The notes beneath the pieces are model-generated. The model was not told where the DNA came from. It searched no databases and saw nothing but the letters and a program-made list of their open reading frames with translations. From Candidatus Melainabacteria bacterium (GTDB taxonomy: Bacteria > Cyanobacteriota > Vampirovibrionia > Obscuribacterales > Obscuribacteraceae), in NCBI GenBank assembly GCA_016699165.1, contig CP064963.1:1-64000 (forward strand): a DNA stretch of 64,000 nt. Reading direction: 5' to 3'. Shown piece by piece: positions 27,146-34,416 of the stretch (position 1 is the stretch's first letter; every line of letters begins with the position of its first letter). The translations under genes and the position numbers were made by a program.

Positions 27146-28846
27146 CTATTTGCCTCCTTTTTTCTTTGCATCTTGAGCAGATTCATTCACTGCTTGCTCG
27201 GCTTTTTGCATAATTTGGGCAACCATTTCTCCCGGTTTGAAATCAAACGGGTTAAAAGGTACGTAAGAAAGAATGGTCACGAATGCAATGAACATAATCA
27301 GTTCCCACTCACAAAATGGATTGTATTGTCCCATTTCGGATAGCCACTCGATTCTTGTTTGTGCGGCTAACAGAACTACGCACCACAGAAATCTCCACAA
27401 TCCCACATTAACTACCGCATCCAACCAAATAGCAAAGACTCGCATAAATAGCTGTCCCACAGTAGCTGGCCATGCGTAAAAGGCTGCTGCTATAGGACCT
27501 AGAAGCATGAGATAACTCATCATAGTTATTTGAAATGCGCACATCATAACTAATCCAAACGCAGCCGACATACCAGCCAAATTAGCCATAAGTTGGAGCA
27601 TTATCGTGGCAAGAGACTGGGCTTCAAAACCAGAATCTTTTTCAGACCCTTCAGTCATTTTTCCTTGAACTTTTTTAGTGGGAGCTTTTATTTGTTCTTC
27701 TTTATTATCTTCTGGAGCTCTGAAGACCTGCTCGTTTGCCCAATCGGTAACGAGTCCTACAGAAATATGTCGTTTGACTTCGTAGTTCATCGAATTGCCG
27801 ATGTCTACGGCGTAACTAACTATGAGCTGTGTACATGGAATAAGAAATAGAGCAATCATACCTCTTAAAATGCCTACAAAGGGTGAGACTGCATCTTCAT
27901 CGTTTTTAGATTGCAGAATTCCGGAGCTTACAAGACCTTTAAATTGAGTAAGCACCGCCCCTGGTAGCAATAAAAGTAAGCCTATATTGATGTAGACTCT
28001 TTTATACATTTGCATGATCATCCAAACGGCGTTTTCATGAACTTTTACTGCTTCTCGGCCGCCACATGGTTGCCCCGCATTTTCATTTGCAACGTTTATT
28101 AAATAATCCATATGAAGTTCAAGCATGGCTTCCCAGCAGGGATCGAAGGCGTCTGCGCAGGCATCTGAAGCGCTTTGCATTTGTCCTTGCTGTTGGTTTT
28201 GTCCCCTCTGGTTGCTCGCTTGAACGCTTTGCTTCATGTTGTTTTCGTGCTGTTTTCTTTTAGCTTCTGTTGGTACGCGAGATTGGGGAGTCTCATCACC
28301 AGTCGTAGTGCTATCTTTTTTTGCTTCTTTTAGTTGATTGCCCTCAACCGTCGATCCCGGCGTAATGGTGCCTTCCGCCGGCTTCCATCTGCGTTTAACG
28401 TCGACTGGAGGCGGTATATGACCATAGCCGCTGGAATCTGGAGGGTTGACTTGCCACCACGGAGCTTTCTTCTTTCCACCTACTTTGGTGTCGGGAGAAG
28501 TCTTGCCATCCTTGTAATGCATATTTTGGTTTATGGGCGTGGCCACAATCATAATGTGAGTGCGCGGAACTCGCGCTCCACCCGGCTTCGACATCACTAT
28601 GTAAGGGGGGAACTGAGTGTTCGCCTTTTCTACATCTTTATATGCAGAGAGATTGGGACCGCCAGCAATATTCTCAGCTTGCTTACCTTGCGATTTTGTT
28701 TGACGTTTGAAGGCGTGAAACATGTTAGTGTCTGCCAGCATTCTCTTGAATCTGTGCGCTTCTCCAGGCTCACAGCAAGAAAGCCAAATCATGATAGTTG
28801 CTAATAAATAGCAAAAAACATGACTTGACCTTACGGTGAAAAGCAT
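27146..28846 (-). CDS. VirB6/TrbL-like membrane protein D (first gene of the operon)
   Basis: 566 residues from the ATG at 28846 (MLFTVRSSHVFCYLLATIMI). The N-terminus is a signal peptide, possibly a lipoprotein type since LSCC follows the hydrophobic core. Upstream in-frame codons to 28990 lack a plausible leader. An exported region repeats protein C's FPPYIVMSKPGGARVPRTHI and NQNMHYKDGK. The membrane domain has VYINIGLLLLLPGAVLTQFK, GMIALFLIPCTQLIVSYAVD, AFGLVMMCAFQITMMSYLML, LLGPIAAAFYAWPATVGQLF and WRFLWCVVLLAAQTRIEWLS, then YVPFNPFDFKPGEMVAQIM. It is highly similar to protein C along the whole membrane domain, so the two arose by duplication. It heads a co-oriented four-gene unit with one-base gaps or overlaps throughout. 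A structured leader lies upstream (28911-29024). Confidence 0.7.
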   Translation of the reverse strand: MLFTVRSSHVFCYLLATIMIWLSCCEPGEAHRFKRMLADTNMFHAFKRQTKSQGKQAENIAGGPNLSAYKDVEKANTQFPPYIVMSKPGGARVPRTHIMIVATPINQNMHYKDGKTSPDTKVGGKKKAPWWQVNPPDSSGYGHIPPPVDVKRRWKPAEGTITPGSTVEGNQLKEAKKDSTTTGDETPQSRVPTEAKRKQHENNMKQSVQASNQRGQNQQQGQMQSASDACADAFDPCWEAMLELHMDYLINVANENAGQPCGGREAVKVHENAVWMIMQMYKRVYINIGLLLLLPGAVLTQFKGLVSSGILQSKNDEDAVSPFVGILRGMIALFLIPCTQLIVSYAVDIGNSMNYEVKRHISVGLVTDWANEQVFRAPEDNKEEQIKAPTKKVQGKMTEGSEKDSGFEAQSLATIMLQLMANLAGMSAAFGLVMMCAFQITMMSYLMLLGPIAAAFYAWPATVGQLFMRVFAIWLDAVVNVGLWRFLWCVVLLAAQTRIEWLSEMGQYNPFCEWELIMFIAFVTILSYVPFNPFDFKPGEMVAQIMQKAEQAVNESAQDAKKKGGK

Positions 28847-28910
28847 TATGACCTCAACGCCGAACCGTCGTTCAGCAATTTCGCGAAATTGGCCATTGTT
28901 GTCTAGTAAA

Positions 28911-28957
28911 AGGGTCTTGGAATGAAAAGGGCGGGCTGGAGGGAGAACCAAGACCCT
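28911..28957 (-). promoter_or_regulatory. Perfect 10-bp inverted repeat in the leader of the VirB6-like operon
   Basis: The arms AGGGTCTTGG (28911-28920) and CCAAGACCCT (28948-28957) are exactly complementary with a 27-base purine-rich spacer. It lies 65 bases upstream of the ATG at 28846 and is followed by no T-run on the operon strand, so a terminator is unlikely. It could be an mRNA leader hairpin or a protein-binding site. Confidence 0.5.
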
Positions 28958-28971
28958 GCTTGATGGCGACA

Positions 28972-29024
28972 TGTCAAGTGTAGGGACCATTTGTGAACTT
29001 TTGGTACCCGTCTGTCAAGTGTAG
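28972..29024. repeat. Two 12-bp direct repeats (TGTCAAGTGTAG), 41 bp apart
   Basis: Identical 12-mers at 28972-28983 and 29013-29024, in the divergent intergenic region between the VirB6-like operon and the FKBP gene. On the minus strand each contains TTGACA, so they might be overlapping -35 elements, but I find no convincing -10 at the right distance for either. Repeated TGTCAAGT-type ends are also seen at the termini of some insertion sequences, so a remnant IS end is the alternative. Confidence 0.4.
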
Positions 29025-29115
29025 ATTAAAATAGTGCATTTTGGGGACATTTCAATATAATCAAAGGTATGTTTTTGACTTAATCCTTTATGCCTTTGCC
29101 CAGACCAACCTAACC

Positions 29116-29889
29116 ATGAACAATTATCGGAACTCTATTCGTGTCACAAGAATGGCTTCTACAGCCATTGTTACTGCACTTACGCTTGGACTTATGACTG
29201 CGTGTTGGAATCAGGAAAAGACAGAAGAAGTTGTCCCAATCACAACTCCCGAGGGTAGCTCGAGCGTTACTGCACCTCTTCAAGAGCGCACTACAAACGA
29301 TACCGATCCCGATACAGGCAAATATTTTGTAAGACCAGCTCCTATGCTTGCATTGCAATTTGGTCCTAAATGGAAAACTCAGGGGCAAGAAAATCCCAAA
29401 GAAGAATCAAAAATGCTTCGAATGCCAAACGGCATTATGTACCGAGACATTCTTGTAGGTTATGGACTAGCACCTCATCTTAGAGCGACCGTGCTTGTGC
29501 ATTATATTGCGTATAACTCAGATGGAAGTATTTTTGATAGTTCAGTCGATCGTGGAATGCCGCTTGTATTCACGCTTGGTGACCACCAGGTGATGGCAGG
29601 ACTACAAGGCGGACTGTTAAATATGCAAGTTGGTGGAGTGCGCAAAGTTGTCGTTCCAGGGAAATTTTGTATTGGAAAGTTAGGGAAAAAGAACGTTCCA
29701 AAGCTCAATAAGATGACAATGATGCTTCGTTTATTGAGCGTAGATCAAAACTATGAATCTTCACCACCTAGAGAGGATCCAGAACAATCTGACGCCGCAC
29801 GCGAGGAGTTCTTCAGAAAAGAATACGAGAAGCGGGGTATTGATACTTCAGGTATGGATCCAAAGAATTGGAAGTTCGACCCTAATTAG
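29116..29889 (+). CDS. FKBP-type peptidyl-prolyl isomerase lipoprotein
   Basis: 257 residues from the ATG at 29116 (MNNYRNSIRVTRMASTAIVT). The hydrophobic core TAIVTALTLGLMTAC ends in a lipobox, so Cys is the predicted lipidation site and the enzyme is membrane-anchored on the outside of the inner membrane. The FKBP domain (about 95-205) shows ILVGYGLAPHLRATVLVHYI, the active-site strand DGSIFDSSVDRGMPLVFTLG, the VMAGLQGGLLNMQVGGVRKV helix and VPGKFCIGKLG. It would catalyse proline cis-trans isomerisation and chaperone exported proteins. The C-terminal 50 residues are charged (EFFRKEYEKRG). An upstream in-frame extension to 29041 has no leader character. It is divergent from the VirB6-like operon, and chaperoning that operon's exported regions is conceivable but unproven. 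Confidence 0.85.
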   Translation: MNNYRNSIRVTRMASTAIVTALTLGLMTACWNQEKTEEVVPITTPEGSSSVTAPLQERTTNDTDPDTGKYFVRPAPMLALQFGPKWKTQGQENPKEESKMLRMPNGIMYRDILVGYGLAPHLRATVLVHYIAYNSDGSIFDSSVDRGMPLVFTLGDHQVMAGLQGGLLNMQVGGVRKVVVPGKFCIGKLGKKNVPKLNKMTMMLRLLSVDQNYESSPPREDPEQSDAAREEFFRKEYEKRGIDTSGMDPKNWKFDPN

Positions 29890-29892
29890 ATT

Positions 29893-30897
29893 CTACTGTT
29901 GCTCTATCTCTGCCAATTTTGCATAGAGTTCTTTTTCTTTTTCAGATGGATTGTCCGGTACTGTAATTTTTACTTTGACCAGAAGATCGCCTGTAGTAGT
30001 CTGTTTCAAAATAGGCAATCCGCGACCTTTTAAGCGCAATGTGCGACCAGATTGTGTCAGAGCAGGAATTTTTATTTTGACCGGTCCATCCAGAGTCGGC
30101 ACCGAAGCTTGACCTCCAGAGACTGCAACGCCAGGTTTAAGTATCACTTCGCAAATAAGATTGTCACCATCTATGGTGAAGTCTTTGTGCGGTCTAACTT
30201 TAATGCGCAAAATTAAATCGCCACGTCCAGTGGGTGTCATGGCTCCTTGTCCGGCTATGCGAATTTTAGATCCGGCGCGCACGCCTTTGGGAATTTTGAC
30301 TTCGATTGTTTTTCCTTTTTCGCCTTGAGGAGTAACTTTCAAAGTTCTCTGTGCACCGCGAGCGAGTTCTTCTATAGTTAACTCGATATCTGCTTGCTGT
30401 TCGTGTGGTCGAAGACCTGCGCGTCCAGCAGCGCCAGAATGAGGTCTTGCTTGGCGAGTGCCAAAGCGTGATCCGGCACCTTGAGCGCCACCAAATGGTC
30501 CGCCAGCTTGTCCAAAAAGAGCTTCAAAAAAGTCTGAGAATCCGCCACCACCACCTGAGCCACCGGCACCTTTTTGAAAGTTACCAAAATCAAAATCGAA
30601 TCCACCAGATCCGCCTTGCGAGCCAGGCTTGAAGTCGGCACCAGCTTTCCAGTTTGAGCCAAGCATGTCATAGCGTTTGCGCTTTTCTGGATCTTTTAAA
30701 ACTTCGTAGGCTTCAGAAATTTCTTTGAATTTTTCTTCCGATGCTTTGTCGCCTTTATTGGCATCAGGGTGATGTTTGCGCGCAAGTTTGCGATAAGAAG
30801 TCTTTATTTCTTGTTGGGTGGCGCTTCTGGTCACTCCTAGCGTCTGATAGTAATCTTTAAATTTCAACTGAGGAGTACCTTTTTGACCTTTGCGCAA
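29893..30897 (-). CDS. cbpA: CbpA/DnaJ-type J-domain co-chaperone
   Basis: 334 residues. The J domain occupies about 14-80 with DYYQTLGVTRSATQQEIKTS and RKLARKHHPDANKGDKAS (the HPD tripeptide that stimulates Hsp70 ATPase). A Gly/Phe-rich linker follows (about 90-165; GGGGGFSDFFEALFGQAGG). The C-terminal substrate-binding part (about 175-330) has ELTIEELARGAQRTLKVTP, GVRAGSKIRIAGQG and LRLKGRGLPILKQTTTGDLL. The CxxCxGxG zinc-finger repeats of DnaJ proper are absent, so this is a class B (CbpA-like) protein. It works with DnaK in folding and stress survival. It ends tail to tail with the FKBP gene, three bases apart. Confidence 0.92.
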   Translation of the reverse strand: MRKGQKGTPQLKFKDYYQTLGVTRSATQQEIKTSYRKLARKHHPDANKGDKASEEKFKEISEAYEVLKDPEKRKRYDMLGSNWKAGADFKPGSQGGSGGFDFDFGNFQKGAGGSGGGGGFSDFFEALFGQAGGPFGGAQGAGSRFGTRQARPHSGAAGRAGLRPHEQQADIELTIEELARGAQRTLKVTPQGEKGKTIEVKIPKGVRAGSKIRIAGQGAMTPTGRGDLILRIKVRPHKDFTIDGDNLICEVILKPGVAVSGGQASVPTLDGPVKIKIPALTQSGRTLRLKGRGLPILKQTTTGDLLVKVKITVPDNPSEKEKELYAKLAEIEQQ

Positions 30898-31028
30898 TCT
30901 CGAAAACTACTAGGTCATTATCCCACGAAAGCCCAGATCATAAAGCTAGGGTGTATAGTTAGATCATTAGGTACCCGTGGAATATTCGGCTTTGGAAGGT
31001 CGCAACATATCATTGGGCGAGGGCGAGA

Positions 31029-31514
31029 ATGTATTTGCACAGGCATATAGCAAACAGGAGAAGAGCAAAGGCGCAATCTCTAGTTGAGTTGACCGTCGGA
31101 CTTCTGGTTCTGGTTCCAATCATACTTATATTTTTTGATCTGGCCGTTATCGTAATTGGTGTTCAGGTCAACGACCAGACATGCAAACAGGCTGCACGAG
31201 CCGCATCAAGCGGAGATCCGGTGTCTGCAAACCAGCGTGCTCAGGCAATTGTGGCACGGGCGAACCAGCAGGGAAGTTCGATGTTGAGCAACTTCACTTT
31301 GACTGCGACCACGTTTAATCCCACTACAGTCATTGCCGATCGTAATGCTCTGAATCCTTATGGTGGTACCGTTAGTGGTACTGTCACAGTGAGCACCACA
31401 GTCGATATTCGCCCATTTCTTGTGCCATACGTCTACAGCGGTGGGGCGCCCTTGACTTTCAGGTCGGCTCAAACCTACCCGTTTACTTTTGTAGCTCCCA
31501 ATACTGCGTCCTAG
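31029..31514 (+). CDS. TadE/TadG-like pseudopilin-type protein
   Basis: 161 residues. RRRAKAQSLVELTVGLLVLV followed by PIILIFFDLAVIVIGVQVND is the TadE-like pattern: a basic leader, a conserved Glu five residues into the hydrophobic segment, then a single membrane helix at about 22-48. The remaining domain is Thr/Ser/Val-rich and beta-prone (TVSGTVTVSTTVDIRPF), and probably outside the membrane. TadE-family proteins are minor pseudopilins processed by a prepilin peptidase in Tad/Flp systems; here the gene is solitary, with no tad ATPase nearby. The prepilin peptidase at 56429-57646 could process it. It is convergent with rplA, 19 bases apart. Confidence 0.65.
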   Translation: MYLHRHIANRRRAKAQSLVELTVGLLVLVPIILIFFDLAVIVIGVQVNDQTCKQAARAASSGDPVSANQRAQAIVARANQQGSSMLSNFTLTATTFNPTTVIADRNALNPYGGTVSGTVTVSTTVDIRPFLVPYVYSGGAPLTFRSAQTYPFTFVAPNTAS

Positions 31515-31533
31515 CTAAGACGAAGTATTAAAA

Positions 31534-32256
31534 CTAAGCAGCGGTTGGTTTGTTTACTGAGCCAAGTGTGCTCAAGTCTAGCTTGATGCTTGGTCCCATA
31601 CTCGAACTTATATATACAGATTTGATATAAGTACCTTTGACCGAAGGTGGCTTAATTTTGATGATTTGGTCAATCACTGCAGCCAGGTTCATCAAGATGC
31701 GATCATCTGAGAAGCTGAGTTTGCCGATTGCCATTTGAACCAATCCACCGGTCTTTTCTGAACGGAAAGCAACTTTACCTGCTTTCAATTCGCTGATGGT
31801 TTTAGCCAGGTCGGTTGTCACTGTGCCATCTTTGGGGTTTGGCATAAGACCTTTTGGTCCGAGCACTTTACCCATTTTGGAAAGCAATGCCATTGTGTCT
31901 GGGGTGGCAACTAGTTTGTCGAATTCGAAAAAGCCATTGCCGATTTTTTCTACCAGGTCTTCAGCTCCGTAAACATCGGCGCCTGCTTCTCTGGCTTCGG
32001 TCAATTTTTCGCCTTTAGCAACAACTGCTACGCGAACATCTTTACCGGTTCCGCCAGGAAGGCTCACTGTAGAGCGGATTTGCTGGTCGTTGATTTTGGG
32101 GTTGATACCAAGACGGAAAGCAACTTCAACGGTAGGATCGAATTTGACCGATTTTTCTTCCTTTAAAAGTTTGACTGCTTGGGCAGCTTCAAAAGAGCCC
32201 TGGTTATTTTTGTAGAACTCTTGCAGTCTTTGTTCTCTTTTAGTTGGCTTAGCCAT
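31534..32256 (-). CDS. rplA: 50S ribosomal protein L1
   Basis: 240 residues, the usual length. Typical segments include AVKLLKEEKSVKFDPTVEVA, the conserved SLPGGTGKDVRVAVVAKGE, FDKLVATPDTMALLSKMGKV, LGPKGLMPNPKDGTVT and GKVAFRSEKTGGLVQMAIGK. L1 binds 23S rRNA at the mobile L1 stalk and usually represses its own operon by binding the mRNA. An AGGA-type ribosome-binding site stands 9 bases before the ATG. It is the last gene of the rpmG-trnW-secE-nusG-rplK-rplA unit. rplJ and rplL, which commonly follow, are not here; a convergent TadE-like gene ends 19 bases away. Confidence 0.98.
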   Translation of the reverse strand: MAKPTKREQRLQEFYKNNQGSFEAAQAVKLLKEEKSVKFDPTVEVAFRLGINPKINDQQIRSTVSLPGGTGKDVRVAVVAKGEKLTEAREAGADVYGAEDLVEKIGNGFFEFDKLVATPDTMALLSKMGKVLGPKGLMPNPKDGTVTTDLAKTISELKAGKVAFRSEKTGGLVQMAIGKLSFSDDRILMNLAAVIDQIIKIKPPSVKGTYIKSVYISSSMGPSIKLDLSTLGSVNKPTAA

Positions 32257-32301
32257 TGTTCTTGATCCTTATTCAATATCAGTTGCAGTTTGTTTTTTCT
32301 A

Positions 32302-32724
32302 TTATTCGGTGATGGTGATGCCCATGTTGCGGGCAGTACCTAGGACCATTTTCTCTGCTGACTCAAGGCTTGTGGCATTCAAGTCGGGCATTTTGATTTT
32401 GGCGATTTCGGTCACTTTAGCTTTGGAGACGCTTCCTACTTTGTTTTTGTTGGGAGCGGCTGATCCTTTCTCGATGTTTGCAGCTTTTTTCAAAAGCTCA
32501 GAGCAAGGAGGGGTTTTCAGTACGAATTCGAAACTACGATCTTCAAAGATGGTGATTTCGACAGGAATGATTGTTCCAACTCTGTCTTGAGTCTTGGCGT
32601 TGTATTCTTTGCAGAACTGCATGATGTTGACGCCGTGCTGACCAAGAGCCGGACCGATAGGTGGCGCTGGGTTTGCTTTACCCGCTTGGATTTGTAATTT
32701 GACTTTCCCAGTAACCTTTTTCAT
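32302..32724 (-). CDS. rplK: 50S ribosomal protein L11
   Basis: 140 residues, the standard length. It opens MKKVTGKVKLQIQAGKANPA and continues with the invariant PPIGPALGQHGVNIMQFCKE; the C-terminal rRNA-binding domain has FVLKTPPCSELLKKAAN and MVLGTARNMGITITE. L11 sits at the GTPase-associated centre and is required for stringent-response activation by RelA. It lies between nusG and rplA in the usual order. Confidence 0.98.
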   Translation of the reverse strand: MKKVTGKVKLQIQAGKANPAPPIGPALGQHGVNIMQFCKEYNAKTQDRVGTIIPVEITIFEDRSFEFVLKTPPCSELLKKAANIEKGSAAPNKNKVGSVSKAKVTEIAKIKMPDLNATSLESAEKMVLGTARNMGITITE

Positions 32725-32816
32725 GGCTTGCCGCCTGCTCCGTATTTGTTGGATGAACTACTTATATGCGTTGAATGTACAATTTTATGTGCTGAAGGCT
32801 GTTCCTGTCAGAACAT

Positions 32817-33410
32817 TTAGACTTTTATAACCTGATTGAACTCAAGTTCAACTGGCGTGGCGCGTCCAAAGATAATCACAGACGCCTTTATGCGCTCTCT
32901 CTCCAGGTTTACTTCTGTAACTTCTCCTGTAAAGTCGGCGAAAGGACCGCCAGTGATTCTGACGTAATCGCCTACCTTGACGTCTATTTGCGCTGCCTTC
33001 TTGCCCTTGATGCCGGAGGCGATTATTTGACGTCTCAAGATTTTGCGAATCTCAGAATCTTGCACAGGTGTTGGTTTTTTGCCAGCACCAACGTATTTTG
33101 TGACGCCGGGTGCTTCTCTGACAACTCTCCAGGAATCATCGTCGAGGATCATTTCTACAAAAACGTAGCCTGGGTATTCACGTTCTTTCTTTTCAACGCG
33201 CTTTCCGTCTTTAACTTTACTGACGATTTTTTCAGGGACGATGACACCAAAAATTTTGTCCTGGGCGCTCATCGTGATAACACGTTTTTCGATGTGTTCT
33301 TTCACTTTGTTTTCGTGTCCAGAAGCGGTCTGAACGGCATACCACTTTCTTGACCCGTCTGATTTGATGAAAGCCATTTTCTGGTTATTAACTCCTGCTG
33401 CAGTGCTCAT
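32817..33410 (-). CDS. nusG: Transcription termination/antitermination factor NusG
   Basis: 197 residues. The NGN domain (about 20-125) has KWYAVQTASGHENKVKEHIE, YPGYVFVEMILDDDSWRVVR and the GVTKYVGAGKKPTPV segment. The KOW domain (about 143-197) has VGDYVRITGGPFADFTGEV. NusG binds RNA polymerase and couples it to Rho or to the ribosome. The gene follows secE by 18 bases, as in most bacteria. A second Met at residue 12 is an alternative start. Confidence 0.97.
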   Translation of the reverse strand: MSTAAGVNNQKMAFIKSDGSRKWYAVQTASGHENKVKEHIEKRVITMSAQDKIFGVIVPEKIVSKVKDGKRVEKKEREYPGYVFVEMILDDDSWRVVREAPGVTKYVGAGKKPTPVQDSEIRKILRRQIIASGIKGKKAAQIDVKVGDYVRITGGPFADFTGEVTEVNLERERIKASVIIFGRATPVELEFNQVIKV

Positions 33411-33428
33411 TGAAGAATTTACCTAGAA

Positions 33429-33902
33429 TTACCCGTTGTGAATTTTTGCCCAGTGCTCGATTGGACCGAACACGAAATGTCCAAGTACGTAGTCATAGCC
33501 AAGCACAAGGAAAGTGATAAGTGTGACAAGTACTACTACGCTCCAGGTTTCTTTGAATACCTGTCCGCGCTCAGGCCAGCTGATTTTTTTGATTTCGTTG
33601 CGAACTTCTTTGAGGAATTTGATGAAGTCGGTAATGAAATTGCCTTGTGGCTTGTTGCCGTTTTTGTTTGGTTCTTTCTTATGGGAACCAGAGCCACCAC
33701 TGCCGGAATTGCCGCCGCCTTTTCCAGAGCTGGAACCAGATCCAGATCCTGAACCGGGTTTATCGATTGTTGCTGGAGGACTTGCTGAACTCAAGGAATT
33801 GTCTCCCTTTGCCTCTGAACCGGCTTTGTCTGAAGCGGCACCACTCATGGTATCAGGCAGATTTAGGCCGTCTTCTTTTGTTTTTTTCTTTTTTTTGCTC
33901 AC
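33429..33902 (-). CDS. secE: Preprotein translocase subunit SecE with long disordered N-terminus
   Basis: 157 residues from a GTG at 33902, the first start codon after the tRNA gene; the longer frame to 33959 would run through the tRNA and is rejected. An ATG at 33848 is an alternative. The C-terminal 60 residues are the SecE core: FIKFLKEVRNEIKKISWPER (the amphipathic helix with the conserved W-P) and one membrane helix, VVVLVTLITFLVLGYDYVLG. The preceding 95 residues are unusual: Lys-rich start (SKKKKKTKED), then Ser/Gly low complexity (SGSGSGSSSGKGGGNSGSGG). Minimal SecE proteins are about 60-70 residues. SecE clamps the SecY channel in the inner membrane. It is in the standard trnW-secE-nusG order. 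Confidence 0.93.
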   Translation of the reverse strand: MSKKKKKTKEDGLNLPDTMSGAASDKAGSEAKGDNSLSSASPPATIDKPGSGSGSGSSSGKGGGNSGSGGSGSHKKEPNKNGNKPQGNFITDFIKFLKEVRNEIKKISWPERGQVFKETWSVVVLVTLITFLVLGYDYVLGHFVFGPIEHWAKIHNG

Positions 33903-33925
33903 TGATTCTGCCTGGCGAAATAGTT

Positions 33926-33996
33926 CGCGCCCTGAAGGAGTCGAACCCTCAACAAACATTTTGGAGACGTTCGTTTTACCATTAAACTAAGGGCGC
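33926..33996 (-). tRNA. trnW: tRNA-Trp (anticodon CCA)
   Basis: On the minus strand the acceptor arms GCGCCCT/AGGGCGC pair perfectly. The D stem is GTTT/AAAC and the T stem GAGGG/CCTTC around TTCGACT. The anticodon stem AACGT/ATGTT encloses the loop CTCCAAA, giving anticodon CCA (Trp). The discriminator base is G, as usual for tRNA-Trp, and CCA is not encoded. Its place between rpmG and secE is a widely conserved bacterial arrangement. Confidence 0.96.
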
Positions 33997-34018
33997 TTCT
34001 TTGTTTTTAACGTACAAG

Positions 34019-34186
34019 TTATTTCTTAGTTTCTTTATGATCGATGTGTTGACGGCAGAACTTGCAGAACTTTTTGATTTCGAGTCTGTCGGCATCGTTT
34101 CTCTTGTTCTTCATCGTAGTGTAGTTGCGACGTTTGCAAGTGCCGCAAGCCAATGTGATGATGATTCTGTCCTCTTTCTTTGCCAT
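34019..34186 (-). CDS. rpmG: 50S ribosomal protein L33
   Basis: 55 residues from the ATG at 34186 (MAKKEDRIIITLACGTCKRR), preceded by AGGAG with a spacer of about 8. The zinc-binding cysteine pairs are both present (CGTC and CKFC), so this is the C+ zinc form of L33. The segment RNYTTMKNKRNDADRLEIKK is family-typical. It is the first gene of the trnW-secE-nusG-rplK-rplA operon; tuf, which often precedes rpmG, is absent. The longer frame to 34258 would begin inside the leader hairpins. Confidence 0.96.
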   Translation of the reverse strand: MAKKEDRIIITLACGTCKRRNYTTMKNKRNDADRLEIKKFCKFCRQHIDHKETKK

Positions 34187-34210
34187 TTTTCCAACTCCTA
34201 GTGGCTTCGC

Positions 34211-34254
34211 GTCTTTTTTAAAAAAAGACCAAAAAAAAACGCCTCCCGAAGGCG
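34211..34254 (-). promoter_or_regulatory. Two consecutive hairpins in the rpmG leader
   Basis: Just after the predicted transcription start, CGCCT-TCGGG-AGGCG (34240-34254) is followed by nine T on the minus strand, then by GTCTTTTTTTAAAAAAGAC (34211-34229), a near-perfect AT palindrome. The first has terminator form but would stand only a few bases from the start site, where termination is implausible. It may protect the 5' end or modulate initiation and attenuation. Confidence 0.55.
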
Positions 34255-34263
34255 ACAAAAGTC

Positions 34264-34293
34264 AGTATATCTAACCTTTTAAAGCTCTGTCAA
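34264..34293 (-). promoter_or_regulatory. Sigma-70 promoter for the rpmG-secE-nusG-ribosomal operon
   Basis: On the minus strand a perfect -35 TTGACA (34288-34293) is followed after 18 bases by TATACT (34264-34269), one mismatch from TATAAT. The expected start of transcription is near 34257, giving a leader of about 70 bases to the rpmG ATG. Confidence 0.8.
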
Positions 34294-34416
34294 CCGAAGT
34301 GGCGCGCCTTTGCACAAATTGAGACCTTTTATAGTACGCAGATGAATTACTGTTAAGACCATTTGCGAGCGATTTAACTCAAAATTGTAGAAAATCGCCC
34401 CGTCAGCAAGACTTTC

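Noticed and set aside
33902..33959. Longer SecE start
   Set aside because: It would read through the 3' half of tRNA-Trp; a GTG directly after the tRNA is available.
33514..33990. Plus-strand open frames opposite secE
   Set aside because: They arise from the Ser/Gly low-complexity codons of secE on the other strand and overlap the tRNA gene.
34240..34254. Rho-independent terminator on the minus strand
   Set aside because: No gene lies upstream on that strand and a strong promoter ends about ten bases before it, so ordinary termination is unlikely; listed as a leader hairpin instead.
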